A stretch of 64,000 nt of DNA from Heliocidaris erythrogramma (GCA_025617745.1 CM046853.1:10742974-10806973); one strand, 5' to 3'; positions 23,345-36,685 are shown, counted from the stretch's first letter. Program-made: numbers and translations. Notes: generated by a model not told the origin, from the sequence alone.

Positions 23345-26010
23345 AGAAGATTAGGAAGAATAAAGCAATAATGGTGAATTATTAGATCCAGTTCTGATCA
23401 CAGTCCTCTACAAATTATTGGCTTATCGTGTATCAGGGAAAATTCTGTCTGTAATTATTAACCTATACAACTCGGCTAAGTCCTGTGTTTTTCATAATGG
23501 TCGGAAATCATGTTATTTTCGTAGCAACATCGACTTGAAGCTAGGGGAAAACCTTTCTCCTATTCTTTTTGCTTTGTATTTGAATGATTTTAAAGATTTC
23601 CTGCAGAATAGTTATAAAGGTTTGGATAGTCTCCCTTCTGAGGTTGGTCATTATTTTACTCAAAATGGAATGGATTGTTATATTTATTTATTTGCTCTTT
23701 GTATGCTGATGATACGATTGTGTTGGGCGAGAGCCCTCAAGAGTTCCAAAAAGCTCTCAATTCTTTGTTTGATTATAATCGTTTATGGCGCCTATATAAC
23801 AGTTAATACTTCTAAGACGAACGTTGTAATTTTTTCACGTGGTAAGGTTAGGAAAGTCCCAAAGTTTGTTTTTTGTGTAGTGATGAGTTAAGCGTATGTT
23901 ATGATTATACCTATCTGGGAAAAACTTTTAATTACAATAATTGATAAACAGGTTTGTCAGCGTCAAGGGCTTGCTATGCTATGAAGATGAAATTAGAGTC
24001 CTTATGTCTCCCACTTGATTTACAACTTCAATTATTTGATCAACTGATAACAGGGGCGGATCCAGGATTTCGCAATAGGGGGGCCGGAAATTTTTTTTAA
24101 ATCTGTCTATTATAAAACTTGCATTTTAGAGCATCCCAAAATGGTTTTTAATGAAAAGAAGGAATGCATGGATCTACGCCAATGGACGGAACCCCTTAAT
24201 TGAGAATAACAATGCGAGCGAACAAATTTTCTTCGATATTTTCGCATTGAAATTATGGCATTTCTTATTTCCTTAATTCTAATCATTAAATAATGTGATG
24301 GTATTTAAAAATCAAACATAATGAGTTTGGATAATCATAAGTTTTAAGGTAATGTATAACAATTCCTGTTATTTTATCCAAAATATTGGAAGATGATAAT
24401 ACAGGCCATCCCCCACCTCAATTTTTTTGGGGGATATATGTAGAGCTCTGCCCCCTCAAACAAATAAAGGGCTTCCAAATTTTTGGGACTGGCCCAACCA
24501 CCCAAAATGTCCTTATTCTGCCGCTCTTTGAAGGGGCCAGGCGGCCTTATCAAGAGTGATTTAGCACTAACCTTATAGAAAATAAAGCTTGATCTATGTG
24601 TGGCCGGCCCCTTTGTTCAATAACGGCTTCAAAGGCCCTGTGAATGACAACCTCCCCCCCCCCCCCCCCCCCCGGATCTGCCGATTGCACTTCTGCAGGT
24701 TCTGCTCCACTTTGTAGGGGGCCGGGCTCGACCTTATCATGAGTGCTTTTACATATTCCCCATACCTTTGCTAGACTCCTACTCAAATGTGCACCCCAAT
24801 GCGGAGCGCAACTGAACATGTGCACACCCTACCCCCCCCCCCCCTATTTCCTTATCCAACGCTGCCGTCACGGCCGGCCCCCTCTTTTCAAATAAATTCT
24901 TCAGGAATGGCTCGAAATTTCTTTGGAGGGGCATTATCGTCAGCGCATTTGCACGAAGCATTTCAGACACTGCGTTTAGGCTGAGATTTTTTGGGGAAAT
25001 AGGTTGCATTCCGACTTAATTTTCCACAAGCCAGGACCGGCCCGGGTTTCGCTCGTGCTTGACCCCTCAAATGCCAATGCCCCCCCCCCCCCCCATCTTT
25101 CTCTTTCTTTCTTTCTTTCTTTCTTGTCCTCCTTATCTTTTTTCCTTATTTTATTCTTTTTTTTCTTTTCCCCTCTTTTTTTCTTTTTTTTTCGCCGCCA
25201 ATAGGGGGGGGGGCGCGGCCGATTCGCCCCCCCCCCCCTGGATCCGCTAGTGGATAATGCCTATAATTATTATTATATGGATGTGAGATGTGGGGATTTG
25301 AGAAAATATCCCAGATTGAAACCGTTTATTTGAAATATTTTAAAGGTCTTCTTGGTGTTCATAGGGGGACCCCTAATTGCATGGTTTATGGTGAAATGGT
25401 AAAATATAAACTGGAGTATATTGTCGCGAGTGGTATGCTAAAGTTTTGGTATAGGTTAGTTCATGGAAGCAGGGTAAATTGGCTAGTATTATGTATTCTT
25501 TTTATTTTTCACTGCATCAAAGTGTTAATCACACTATACCATGGCTTGGAAAGATTAAAGGTCTTTTTGATAGGTTAGGGTTTCTGTATGTGTGGGATAG
25601 TCAAGCACGAGATATGGAAGTTTCTGTATTTAAAAATATCTGCCAACAAGATTGGCATAATGATGTAAATACAAATTCGCAATGTACCGTCTATCGAATA
25701 TTTAAACAACATTTAGATGCCTGAATAATAATCTTCCAATAGTAACTGGGAGGTATGCAAATGTACCTAGAGGGGATCGACTGTGTGAGTATTGCTCTCT
25801 GAACCAAATCGGGGATGAATTTCATTATCTTTTCCAGACTTATTCCAGTGCCCAGTTTTGATATTTACCGTATAAGCAAGCATTAAAGAAGTTCTTCCGG
25901 AAAAGACCAAATGTATATAAGATGGATTTGTTGTTCATTCCACAAGACCAGTGATTTTAAGACTGGTGAAGTTCTGTAAGAAAATTATTGATTTTTTTTT
26001 AATAAATAGT
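23345..26010 (+). mobile_element. LINE relic (RT and C-terminal part), split by an insertion
   Basis: RT blocks: LLAYRVSGKILSVIINLYNS (from about 23420), GENLSPILFALYLNDFKDFL (about 23550-23605) and LYADDTIVLGESPQE, with the YADD codons at 23702-23713 in a different frame from the preceding block. Then KTNVVIFSRGK (about 23818) and DYTYLGK. After the 24051-25252 insertion the C-terminal part resumes: MWGFEKISQIE, KYFKGLLGVHRGTPNCMVYG, and a zinc-knuckle-like LCEYCSLNQIGDEFHYLF (about 25785-25835). It is a non-LTR retrotransposon with frameshifts, truncated 5'. The clade is not decided. Confidence 0.8.
24051..25252. mobile_element. hAT-like G/C-tract element inserted in the LINE
   Basis: The ends CAGGGGCGGATCCAGG and CCTGGATCCGCTAGTG are inverted and closely match those of 29720-30013. 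Poly-C runs lie near 24654, 24832 and 25080, and a long CT-rich tract at 25092-25200. Flanks share only GATAA, so the target duplication is unclear. No transposase; 1202 bp. LINE coding sequence on either side belongs together. Confidence 0.7.
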
Positions 26011-26569
26011 ATAAGCCTTAGGTATATGCGGTGGTGTTCTTAAATATTTTTGGACACGTTTGTTTGTTTGTTTGCAGATGCTTTTCCGCATTTATTTCAT
26101 AATCAATGTAAACAACAGTTGCTTTCAAACGTAACATATAAAGGATGAGGCGATAAACTTACATAGAAATAATTGAGTGTTACATCATGAATGCAAACCA
26201 TCTTACAGTGATAATATATACACGTACCAATAATACAGTGAGTATAGATATAATTCTATATAAAACATTTGATGATGTAGGTACAATTATTTACAAAATG
26301 CAGAGGGCAAAACTGGAGACGTTATAAATGTTATAAATGTTTATAGTGATATCTACTATGTCATGAGACCAACCTTTTATAAGCAGGCACAGTGCCTGAT
26401 GTAAAATTGATCTGTTTAGTAAGGTAGTATGTTCAGCTCCATCTGTATATAATTACCATTTCATGTTTTATCACTTCATAATTGTTATTAATTCTTATCT
26501 TACTTTGTTAGGAATATTGTACCACTATATATAGTAGCATACATGTCCATTTACTTGTACACAATGGAT

Positions 26570-28900
26570 ATCAGTCTCTTTCATGGATCAGTCTCTTTCA
26601 TGGATTACATCACGTATTAGAAAACTTATGAGGAAACGCGATAGAGTTCATAATAAATTTTTGAAAGTAAAAAACAAGGTTATAATGCAAAAAGATTTTT
26701 CGTTAAATATATTATGTGAAGATCTTTGGATAAAATATAAAAATCTTCGGAATATGGTCAACATATCTGTGATGAATAGTAAAAACGAATATTTAAAAAA
26801 TCAAATAAAGAAAAATGTAAATGATGTGCAAAAGATGTGGAAATGTTTAAAATCATTATTACCTATAGCTTCACAACTTCCATCTATTCTTTATGACAAT
26901 GATATGGTATTTGATAACGATAATGATATTGCAAATGCTTTTAATGACTATTTTATTCGAATAAATGCCAATTTTCAGCAAGAGATGAATGCCAAAGAAA
27001 CCGACGAAGGGTGTACTATTATATCCGGTGCTTCTAATTCTGTTTTTAACTTTGTTTCTATTGAAGAAGATTATGTTGAGATATCAAATTTAGATGAAAA
27101 AAAAAGCAACATGATCTGATGATATTAATGTAACTTTTTTACTAAAATCTAAAACTCTCATTGTACCTTTTATTGCTAAGTTGATAAATATGTCTTTTGC
27201 AACAGGGTCTACCCTGATGATTGGAAGTATGCAAAAGTTTTTCCGTTATTTAAAAAAGGTGATATAAATTTTGTTGGTAATTTTCTACCTATTTCCATTT
27301 TACCTGCTGTAAGTAAGATAATTGAAAGGATTGCTCATGAGCAGCGGTATGATTATTTAGTAAACAATGATATTTTAAGTAAATCCCAGTTCGGATTCCG
27401 TCCAGGGCATTCCACATGTCGGCTCTTGGGTCTTTAACGGATAGTTGGTTACACTATATAGATAAAGGCCTTATTGTAGGTGCTCTGTTTATTGATTTAC
27501 GACGCGCTTTTGATACTGTTAATACTGAAATATTATTATAATTGAAGAAAATAGGTTTTAGTAATTTGTCCTTGGCATGGTTTGATTCTTATTTAAATAA
27601 TAGATGGCAATATGTTGCAATACAGAATGCTAAATCTAGTGAACGATTTTTTTTCTATTGGCGTTCCACAAGGGTCTATTTTAGGTCCTTTGCTTTTTTT
27701 GATATATATTGATGATATGATAAATGTTTTGAAACATGGAAAAATTGTAGTGTACGCTGATGACACTACCATTTTTGTAAGTGGAACCACCTTTTTAGAA
27801 GTACAGACAAAACTTCAGAGTGATTTTAATGCTATAGGTAGATGGATAAATTGTAATAAGCTATATATCTGAATGTCGATAAAACAAAATTTAGGATTAT
27901 TGGGAGTAAACAAAGATTGAATATTAGCAAAAATGACTCCATTTCTATAAAGTATGAAAATATATGTATTGAACAATGCACGAGTTTTAAATGTCTGGGT
28001 ATTTTTATTGATGATAATCTATTATGGTCTAATCATGTAGATTATTTAAGTAAAAAAGTATTTGCAGGTCTTGCCATGCTCAGGAGAGTAAAACCATATA
28101 TGTTGATGAAACTTCAATGAAATTATTACATACATGTCTTATTCAATCACAAATTGATTACTTTTGTGAAATTTGGGGGAATAGATCTTTGAGTCATATA
28201 GAAAAGATAACGAAATTACAAAAGAAAGCTGCCAGATTGATATTAAATTGTAATATATACTCCATCTATAATGAATTATTTGGTCGCCTGAAATGGATGC
28301 CTTTTAAGGAACGGGTTAAATATTTTAGATGTATATTTGTTTTTAAATGTCTTAATGATTTGTCTGCTGATGTTTACAAAGGTTTTTTTTGAAAGAAGTC
28401 TCAACGAAACATAATATTAACACACGGCAATGTGCTAATCATGACCTTATAATTTATGGAATAATTTGCCTATAAATATCAAGCAAACAAGTAATTTAAA
28501 CAATTTTAAATTTTCCTTGAAGAAGCATTTTCTGAATCTGAGTTAAGATATTGTCACTGTTTGGAATCAACATTATTTATTTTTTTCTGCTCCCAAGGTT
28601 TCCCTTTCTCTATCTCTCATTCTTTATCATTGTTTATCCTTACATCAGTAAGTTTAATAGTTATTACTGACACTGATTATTTATTGTGGTTTAGTTTTGG
28701 TACAGTTTTATTGAATTCGTTTATAATTATTTATGTTACTGCTTATTTGATATATGTATGCTCACCTGATTGTAATTCAAATAATTTTTAATTGTATATA
28801 GTTTGGTATTTTCAGTGCCCCATGGAAGATCAACTTCTGTTGAATGGGCTATCCTGATGAAATAATAAATAAATAAATTTTTTAAAAATATGATGTTGCA
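26570..28900 (+). mobile_element. CR1/Jockey-like LINE, 5'-truncated
   Basis: An endonuclease-to-RT linker frame (26583-27119) is followed by RT blocks: FLPISILPAVSKIIERI (about 27285), SKSQFGFRPGHST (about 27380), GALFIDLRRAFDTV, GVPQGSILGPLLFLIYIDD (about 27660-27715) and VVYADDTTIF with YADD at 27753-27764. Then come FKCLGIFIDDNLLWSNHVDY and the C-terminal QSQIDYFCEIWGN and KLQKKAARLILN (to about 28390). A 3' UTR ends in (AATA)n at 28860-28880. A handful of stops and frameshifts split the frame. The best-preserved LINE in the window; the order of blocks is canonical. Confidence 0.9.
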
Positions 28901-29399
28901 TATACAACTATTAAAAGCCACCAATGCAAAATGGAAGCCATCTTATACCCCCATGTAGCATCTCGCACAGGGCTACGAGTAGTTGTATGTATAGGCCTTT
29001 AATACTTCTTTGAAGAATTGACAAACCTTTGTGACCAGGCAACAACGTGCGCATGCATGTCCAATCCTGCTTAACAAAAGAAAATATATGAAACTGCTGA
29101 ACGAGTAGCTTGACACAAATAGGTTATAATTATGACAGGATAAAAGTATCTTTATTTGAATATACATTACTAAAAAAAGCTTTATAATGAGAAAATCCAG
29201 TCTCATGCAATCCACAGGTTGGTAGCTGGTATACAGGTCAGTGCTGTGGATATCTCACAAATAGCACTGCTCTATACTTTGTAAAGAAAATCGCAGCCCC
29301 ATGGGATAATATATAGCAAGGAAACTGCAACTTTTTGAGACATTGTTCTTCTTCTTAAATAATAAAATATGGGTAATTTCAAGATATTTATAATAGGCC
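28901..29399. other. Spacer, nothing recognised
   Basis: AT-rich sequence after the LINE tail. The 80-codon minus-strand open frame (28973-29215) has no family signature. Confidence 0.4.
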
Positions 29400-29711
29400 A
29401 ACAATTACCTTTTTTCTCAATTTCTTTTTTTTTTAAGTTCTATGTCGCTTTTTTACTTTGAGGCCGCCATCGACATCAAGCAAATCGCTCATGATGACGG
29501 ACTCCTGCGTTCACAAATCCTGTTAATTGTAAAATGTTAATTTCCCGTATGGTACGGTATACATATTTTCTTTGTATTCAAGAAGTAAATTGTTAATGTC
29601 TGACAATATGTTTATATATTTATTTTTTTAAATCTGTAATACATGTATTACTATATTTTGTATCATGCTATATTGAACGCAGAAATAAAATAAATCAATC
29701 AATCAATGATT
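29400..29711 (+). mobile_element. Possible retrotransposon 3' tail with (AATC)n
   Basis: AT-rich sequence ends AAATAAAATAAATCAATC followed by further AATC repeats at about 29685-29706, the kind of short tandem tail left by CR1/L2-like LINEs. There is no coding part to confirm this. Confidence 0.4.
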
Positions 29712-29719
29712 ATTTGCAT

Positions 29720-30013
29720 CAGGGGTGGATCCAGGATTTTGTATGGGGGGGGGGGGGGGACCACAATGCAGGATTGTCAACTTTGGGCAAATGCTTGGAG
29801 GGAGGCCCGTATCTTTTTCTTTTTTTTCTCGCCAGCGCTCCAAAAGTCGATCAGTGGGGGTGCATGGGGTCCAGTTTCCCTCCATGAGTCTGGCAAGAAA
29901 CAACAAAGTTTTTCCGATCTAAAAGGGGGGCACAATAACAAAAAGAGGGGACACAATGCTTACATTTCTTTCAAAAGGGAGCCATGGGCCGGGGCCCCCT
30001 TAATCCGCCACTG
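29720..30013. mobile_element. hAT-like MITE with perfect 8-bp target duplication
   Basis: The ends CAGGGGTGGATCCAGG and GGCCCCCTTAATCCGCCACTG (first 20 bases counted from the inner side) are inverted. ATTTGCAT is directly repeated on both sides (29712-29719 and 30014-30021). A G run of about 14 follows the left end. It is 294 bp and non-coding. The perfect 8-bp repeat sets the superfamily for the similar-ended elements at 24051 and 18399. Confidence 0.85.
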
Positions 30014-30370
30014 ATTTGCATGATATAGGATAATATTTGTTTCCTTTCATTCCCGGCTTTAATTATTGGAGAATCCAATCAAATTTTGGAAGAGCAATCG
30101 GGCGCGTGGCGCGTGCGCGGTGTAGATGGATAGCATAGCGCGTTGCTCCGGATAAATAACGCTGGTTAGAGTCATAGTTTAGAGTACGAGTGCGATGCAA
30201 TGATCCAATCGGTAGACACTTAAAGAGGCCAACCAAAATGACAATGGCGGAATCTCATTAATATTCATGAGAATACAAACTATGAATATGTATATACGCA
30301 TGCGCAGATAAGCTTGCGCTTAAACTTTTCGAATATAAGCTTTATTTCCGCTGCATTGAGTGTGTAGTGA

Positions 30371-30437
30371 GCGTAGCTATATAGGTTAAGGCGAAGCGCC
30401 TTAGTTTGCAAGACCGTGGGTTCGATCCTCTGGACTT
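30371..30437 (+). other. tRNA-like block with Pol III box motifs, left arm
   Basis: GTAGCTATATAGGTTAAGGC resembles a tRNA D-arm/A box and GGGTTCGATCCTC a B box, spaced as in a tRNA and followed by T runs. The acceptor and T stems do not pair properly, so this is a degenerate tRNA-like sequence, not a tRNA gene. Confidence 0.45.
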
Positions 30438-30639
30438 TTTATTTTTTTATTTTTATTTTTTTTGAGGAGGGGGCGCCGGGGGACGCGGGGTAACATGGAT
30501 CTTCTCTTCCCCCCCCCCGACTTCTTTCCCTCTTCTCATTAAAAAAAAATTGTTTGTTGCAACAGAAAGTACGGATGTGATTTGAGTGCAATGAATAAAT
30601 AAGTTTCTAAAATGATTTCCTTTGTTTATATTATTTTCA

Positions 30640-31937
30640 TCATTTTTACTCATTTCATAAGTGGATATATTCAAATTACAACCTCAATCTCCCATTGACT
30701 ATTTCACATTGTATCGTGAAGTGTTAACATGCTTTGCAGTTGTGTATAAAGGGATGTCATTTTGGTTGGCCTCCTGTGTCATTTTGGTTGGCCTCCTGTG
30801 TTTTCCCACTTGATCTCGCGTATAATAAATACTCTCATGTCTATTATTTTCATCATTTTTACTCGTTTCATGAGTGGATATATTCAAATTACAACCTCAA
30901 TCTCCCATTCACTATTTCACATTGTATCGTGAAGTGTTCACATGCTTTGCAGTTGTGTATAAAGGGATGTCATTTTGGTTGGCCTCCTGTGTCATTTTGG
31001 TTGGCCTCCTGTGTTTTCCCACTTGATCTCGCGTATAATAAATACTCTCATGTTCTATTATTTTCATCATTTTTACTCGTTTCATAAGTGGATATATTCA
31101 AATTACAACCTCAATCTCCCATTGACTATTTCACATTGTATCGTGAAGTGTTCACATGCTTTGCAGTTGTGTATAAAGGGATGTCATTTTGGTTGGCCTC
31201 CTGTGTCATTTTGGTTGGCCTCCTGTGTTTTCCCACTTGATCTCACGTATAATAAATACTCTCATGTTCTATTATTTTCATCATTTTTACTCGTTTCATA
31301 AGTGGATATATTCAAATTACAACCTCAATCTCCCATTCACTATTTCACATTGTATCGTGAAGTGTTCACATGCTTTGCAGTTGTGTATAAAGGGATGTCA
31401 TTTTGGTTGGCCTCCTGTGTCATTTTGGTTGGCCTCCTGTGTTTTTTCCCACTTGATATCGCGTATAATAAATACTCTCATGCTCTATTATTTTCATCAT
31501 TTTTACTCGTTTCATGAGTGGATATATTCAAATTACAACCGCAATCTCCCATTGACTATTTCACATTGTATCTTAAAATGCTAACATGCTTTGCAGTTGG
31601 GTATAATGGGATGTCATTTTGGTTGGCCTCCTGTGTTTTCCCACTTGATATCGCGTATAATAAATACTCTCATGTTCTATTATTTTCATCATTTTTACTC
31701 GTTTCATAAGTGGATATATTCAAATTACAACCTCAATCTCCCATTGACTATTTCACATTGTATCGTGAAGTATTAACATGCTTTGCAATTGTCTATAAAG
31801 GGATGTCATTTTGGTTGGCCTCCTGTGTCATTTTGGTTGGCCTCCTTTGTTTTCCTATTACAGCTCTTATAATAAATGCTTTTATGATCTATTACTAAGT
31901 ATTTTGTTCATTCTTACTCGTTTTATATGTTGAAACA
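30640..31937 (+). repeat. Tandem array in the left arm, ~214-bp units
   Basis: The anchor GGATATATTCAAATTACAAC recurs at 30663, 30876, 31090, 31304, 31520 and 31712, giving spacings of 213, 214, 214, 216 and 192. Each unit holds one or two copies of TGTCATTTTGGTTGGCCTCC; the 192-bp unit has one, the longer units two. The last unit fades out at about 31930. Overlapping open frames in this array are products of the repeat. Confidence 0.9.
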
Positions 31938-32040
31938 ACTACCCCCTAGGACAACCACCCCCGACAACTACCCCCTAGAGCAACCACCCTCTAGGACAAC
32001 TACCCTCAGGACAACTACCCCAGGAAAACCAAATTGGACT
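31935..32040 (+). repeat. Short ACAACTACCCCCTAG repeats
   Basis: Six or seven imperfect copies of GACAACTACCCCC(TAG) in tandem. Similar phrases occur at 55790-55870 and, inverted, at 56400-56470 in an unrelated element. Confidence 0.65.
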
Positions 32041-32065
32041 TTAAAACATCACAATGAACAGGACT

Positions 32066-33283
32066 GAAATTTTTGAAAAATGTACTCTTGCTGGTTTTTT
32101 CGTTTTTCTTTTGTCTAAGATGTAGAAAATATAATAAAACAGTATCTATAAAAAGCTTTTGACAAGGAAATCATTATTTCTCCAAAATAAATATTAGAAT
32201 TGAATAATTATGCATTAAAACACACGGGGACGAAAGGGCAAGTGGCGTAGCTAGGATTTTTTATTTATTTATTTTTATTTTTTTGGCGTGACTTGTTAAA
32301 TATTGTGAAATTGTGTTACAGACATGTGATGACATAAGCCAAGGTGTGGTTATCATCTTTCCAAAGTTAGAAACACCTTTTAATGCCACTATCATTCTAT
32401 CAATACCCACTATCAAAAGTCAAAACGGATATCAAAAGGTCATTTGTACCCCCCCCCCCCCCCCCCATACAAGGGGTAGGCCTATGCTCGTACCTCCTTT
32501 TCAAAAGTGACCCCCTATCCCGGAGAAGTTGGAATTTGTTTTACCCCCTATCCCGGGAAATTTCTGAGATATTGGACCCCCTATCCAGGCAATTTAGGAA
32601 ATTAACCCCCCCCCCCCCCTCCTATCCCCGGTGAGGAAACCACCAGAGTCTGCGAAAATTGACCCCTATTTACATTTTCCCGGGAATATTTTTTTCATCT
32701 AAGATAAAAAGGCGTCTTAATTCCGGTAAAATATCAGCTTTCATCTTTATATATGCACAATTCATTGTCATAGAATGCTACTTGCATTATAATTTTACAT
32801 AATTATTATGATTTATTAAAAAATATTGACATCGTCATATAATATGAATAAAACGGAGGTATTTACCTCATTTTTCCAAAGTCATGCTTTCAGCGATATC
32901 AGCGGGGAAATGTGGAATTGTCATAGTCTCAAGACAAGTCGTTACGTGTTATTTAAATTCATTGCAAAAATTAATAACGATCGATCGCTATGAATCAAGC
33001 TCTAATAGCGTTTGATTGAAGGGGGGGGGGCTTTGTGTTATGGATTTTAGCGATTGATTGCCATTAGCGCAATCAACTCTTATTGTTACGGGCCCAGGTC
33101 ACGAGAAACAAAAATAATAAATAAATAAATACAAAAATCCTATCTACGCCATGCACTTGCCCTTTCGTCCCCGTGTGTTTTTCTTGTCAAAAGCTTTTTT
33201 TAGATGCTGTTTTATTATATTTTCTACATCTTAGACAAAAGAAAAACGAAAAAACCAGCAAGAGTACATTTTTCAAAAATTTC
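32066..33283. mobile_element. Inverted-repeat element inside the Mutator-like element
   Basis: GAAATTTTTGAAAAATGTAC at 32066 is mirrored ending at 33283. The arms continue through CTCTTGCTGG, TAGAAAATATAATAAAACAG and CACACGGGGACGAAAGGGCA to a TGGCGTAG(C/A)TAGGATTTTT core, about 180-220 bp per arm. The left arm has about 56 extra bases. The interior holds poly-C tracts and a repeated CCCCTATCCCGG phrase (32505-32635). Non-coding. Confidence 0.65.
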
Positions 33284-33299
33284 TAAAACGTCTGTTACA

Positions 33300-33560
33300 A
33301 AAGTCTACTCAACACACCCATTCGAGGAAAGCCCCCCGGTTGTCTCGAAGTGGCGCGTTCATTGAACTTCTCGCTGGGAACGCGTCCATTCGAGATAACC
33401 GGGGGGGGGGCTTGTCTCGAAAGGGTGTGCCCGTTCCCGCTCCCGCAACCCACCCATTCGAGACAAGCCGTCTGGGGGTAGTTATCCTAGAGTCAGGGGT
33501 GTCGATCCGTGTTCGTGATTAGGGGGGGGGGGGGGGGTTATGAACGGCGAGGGAGCGAAG
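33300..33560. repeat. Segment rich in TCGAGACAA / TTGTCTCGA motifs
   Basis: CATTCGAG, TTGTCTCGAA and CGAGACAAGCC alternate in both orientations around G/C runs (33333, 33400, 33520). They could form local hairpins. Origin unknown. Confidence 0.4.
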
Positions 33561-33561
33561 C

Positions 33562-33640
33562 CAGTGGCGTATCTAGGAATTATGGCGCCCGGGGCAAACA
33601 ATGTAGTTACGCCCCCCCCCCCCCCCCCCCCGAGCACTTA
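33562..33640. mobile_element. One end of a hAT-like G/C-tract element
   Basis: CAGTGGCGTATCTAGG matches the outer end of the 18399-20618 element, followed by a poly-C run. A matching second end was not found, so it is a fragment. Confidence 0.45.
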
Positions 33641-33649
33641 TATACGTTA

Positions 33650-33990
33650 CTGTACATTTGGATCACTGTAAAAAAGATTCTTGTAAATTTTATCCTTCTA
33701 AGAATTTTATACACTAGACCTTTTAGCAAACTCATCTGTTCAAAGAATATTAACTCATCAAGGAACTATCATCAAAAAATAAATATATTTCACACTTTAT
33801 CGAATATTGTTAGACTGCATCACAAATCACCTTCTTGTCCTCTAAACTGTCACATTTTTAGCTGCTTAAAGAAACATCATTGCAGACCTGATATATATTT
33901 TTCATATTTTCTGTAACAATATCTGTAATGGCATTGTCTTTTCTTTCTGTTGGAAATGAAATAAATACGAATTTGAATTTGAATTTGAAG
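33650..33990 (+). mobile_element. Retrotransposon 3' fragment with (GAATTT)n tail
   Basis: AT-rich sequence ends GAAATAAATACGAATTTGAA followed by TTTGAA repeats at about 33970-33988, a tail typical of 5'-truncated CR1-like LINEs. The preceding 80 codons are open but not recognised. Confidence 0.45.
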
Positions 33991-34084
33991 TAAGGGAGAA
34001 TTTGAAAAAAATGGTGACTTCTTTGTCAAAGGACGTTAGAAAAACATAACATTGCACATAGAGACAACCCAGTTATATAACCAC

Positions 34085-36490
34085 GTTCTGAAAACTATGA
34101 AAACTTATGAAAGGAGTAAAAATGATCAGAATAGTAGGACATTAAGAATTTATTATACACGCTAATGTTGGAAAACACAGCTAGGAGGTAAAGCAATATG
34201 ACATCCCTTTATACACAACTTTGTAGCATGTTAAAACTTCACGTTACATTATTAATCAGACAATGGAAGATTAACGTTCTTATTTGAAAATTTCCTCAAA
34301 TAAAACGAGTAACCATGATCAAAATAATAGAAATGTGAGAGGTAAAATTGTAGTCATAATCATTAGTCTGTGCAACATCACTTCTCACCCTCTCATATGG
34401 TCAATCACCTACCGGTATTCAAAGATTGTTTATGAGGTACCGGTGGTCCTTTTGGGTAGACTTCATTTGCGGACACTAACTAAGAACCATTCTAAGCCAA
34501 CTAATCCTGGCATTTACCAAGAGAGTATAACGTTTTGAAAATAAGAAATATGTAGTCTTCTTCTCCTTCTCAGCTCCATCATCATGTTTGAACTTATTAT
34601 ATGTCTTCTGATGGCATAACCATAGGAGTTCAAAGCTATACATGCCTAATATTGTATTGCTACTTCATCATTCATTAATGAATAGAACTCTCTTGAACTG
34701 CATGTCTCTTCGAATCTTCTGTTTGCTCTCAAAATAGTTAAACTCCAAACCCACGCTATACCAGCTCATGATTAAATAACTGAATTATATAAAGTGTTAC
34801 AGAACATAAAAGGATTTACTATAACGTGAGAAAACACAGGAAGCCAACCCAAATGACACCGGAGGCCAACCAAAATGGCATCCCTCTAAATCCAACTCTG
34901 TAGCTTTATAAAAATGTTACATTTCAAATCAGCCAAATGGAAATTAAAGTTCATATTTTAATGTTTCATAATTTATAATGAAGCGATTAAGAATTATGGA
35001 AAGAATAGAACATAAAGGGATTTCTTATAATGTACGAGGCCAACCAAAATGACACAGGAGGCCAACTAAAATGACATCCCATTACACATGCACAACTGCA
35101 AAGCATGTTAAAACTTCACGCTACATTGCAAATCAGTCAATGGGAAATTGAAGTTCTAATTTGAATGTTTCAACATATAAAACGAGTAAAAATGAACAAA
35201 ATACTTAGTAATAGATCATAAAAGCTTTATAAGAGCTGTAATAGGCAAACAAAGGAGGCTAACCAAAATGACACAGGAGGCCAACCAAAATGACACAGGA
35301 GGCCAACCAAAATGACATCCCTTTATACACAACTGCAAAGCATGTTAACACTTCACGATACAATGTGAAATAGTCAATGTGAGATTGCGGTTGTAATTTG
35401 AATATATCCACTCATGAAACGAGTAAAAATGATGAAAATAATAGAACATGAGAGTATTTATTATACGCGAGATCAAGTGGGAAAACACAGGAGGCCAACC
35501 AAAATGACACAGGAGGCCAACCAAAATGACATCCCTTTATACACAACTGCAAAGCATGTTAACACTTCACGATACAATGTGAAATAGTCAATGGGAGATT
35601 GAGGTTGTAATTTGAATATATCCACTTATCAAACGAGTAAAAATGATGAAAATAATAGAACATGAGAGTATTTATTATACGCGAGATCAAGTGGGAAAAC
35701 ACAGGAGGCCAACCAAAATGACACAGGAGGCCAACCAAAATGACATCCCTTTATACACAACTGCAAAGCATGTGAACACTTCACGATACAATGTGAAATA
35801 GTGAATGGGGATTGAGGTTGTAATTTGAATATATCCACTTATGAAACGAGTAAAAATGATGAAAATAATAGAACATGAGAGTATTTATTATACGCGAGAT
35901 CAAGTGGGAAAACACAGGAGGCCAACCAAAATGACATCCCACTATACCCAACTGCAAAGCATGTTAGCATTTTACGATACAATGTGAAATAGTCAATGTG
36001 AGATTGCGGTTGTAATTTGAATATATCCACTCATGAAACGAGTAAAAATGATGAAAATAATAGAGCATGAGAGTATTTATTATACGCGAGATCAAGTGGG
36101 AAAACACAGGAGGCCAACCAAAATGACACAGGAGGCCAACCAAAATGACATCCCTTTATACACAACTGCAAAGCATGTTAACACTTCACGATACAATGTG
36201 AAATAGTCAATGGGGATTGAGGTTGTAATTTGAATATATCCACTTATGAAACGAGTAAAAATGATGAAAATAATAGAACATGAGAGTATTTATTATACGC
36301 GAGATCAAGTGGGAAAACACAGGAGGCCAACCAAAATGACACAGGAGGCCAACCAAAATGACATCCCTTTATACACAACTGCAAAGCATGTTAACACTTC
36401 ACGATACAATGTGAAATAGTGAATGGGGATTGAGGTTGTAATTTGAATATATCCACTTATGAAATGAGTAAAAATGATGAAAATAATATA
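34085..36490 (-). repeat. Tandem array in the right arm, including older inner units
   Basis: It consists of inverted copies of the left-arm unit. Regular units lie at about 35250-36480, with GAGGCCAACCAAAATGACA occurring one to three times per unit. Diverged units extend inward at 34085-34310, 34790-34980 and 35010-35180. The left arm has no counterpart to the inner, diverged units. Confidence 0.8.
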
Positions 36491-36685
36491 AACAAAGGAA
36501 ATCATTTTAGAAACATATTTATTCATTGCACTCAAATCACATCCGATACTTTCTGTTGCAACAAACAATTTTTTTTTAATGAGAAGAGGGAAAGAAGTCG
36601 GGGGGGGGGGAAAGAGAAGATCCATGTTACCCCGCGTCCCCCGGCGCCCCCTCCTCAAAAAAAATAAAAATAAAAAAATAAAAAG

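Noticed and set aside
25004-25250. Phe/Leu/Ser-rich frames
   Set aside because: Translation of a pyrimidine tract between poly-C runs in a hAT-like element.
30640-31900. CRISPR-like regular repeats
   Set aside because: Units are ~214 bp with no unique spacers; this is the arm of a eukaryotic transposon.
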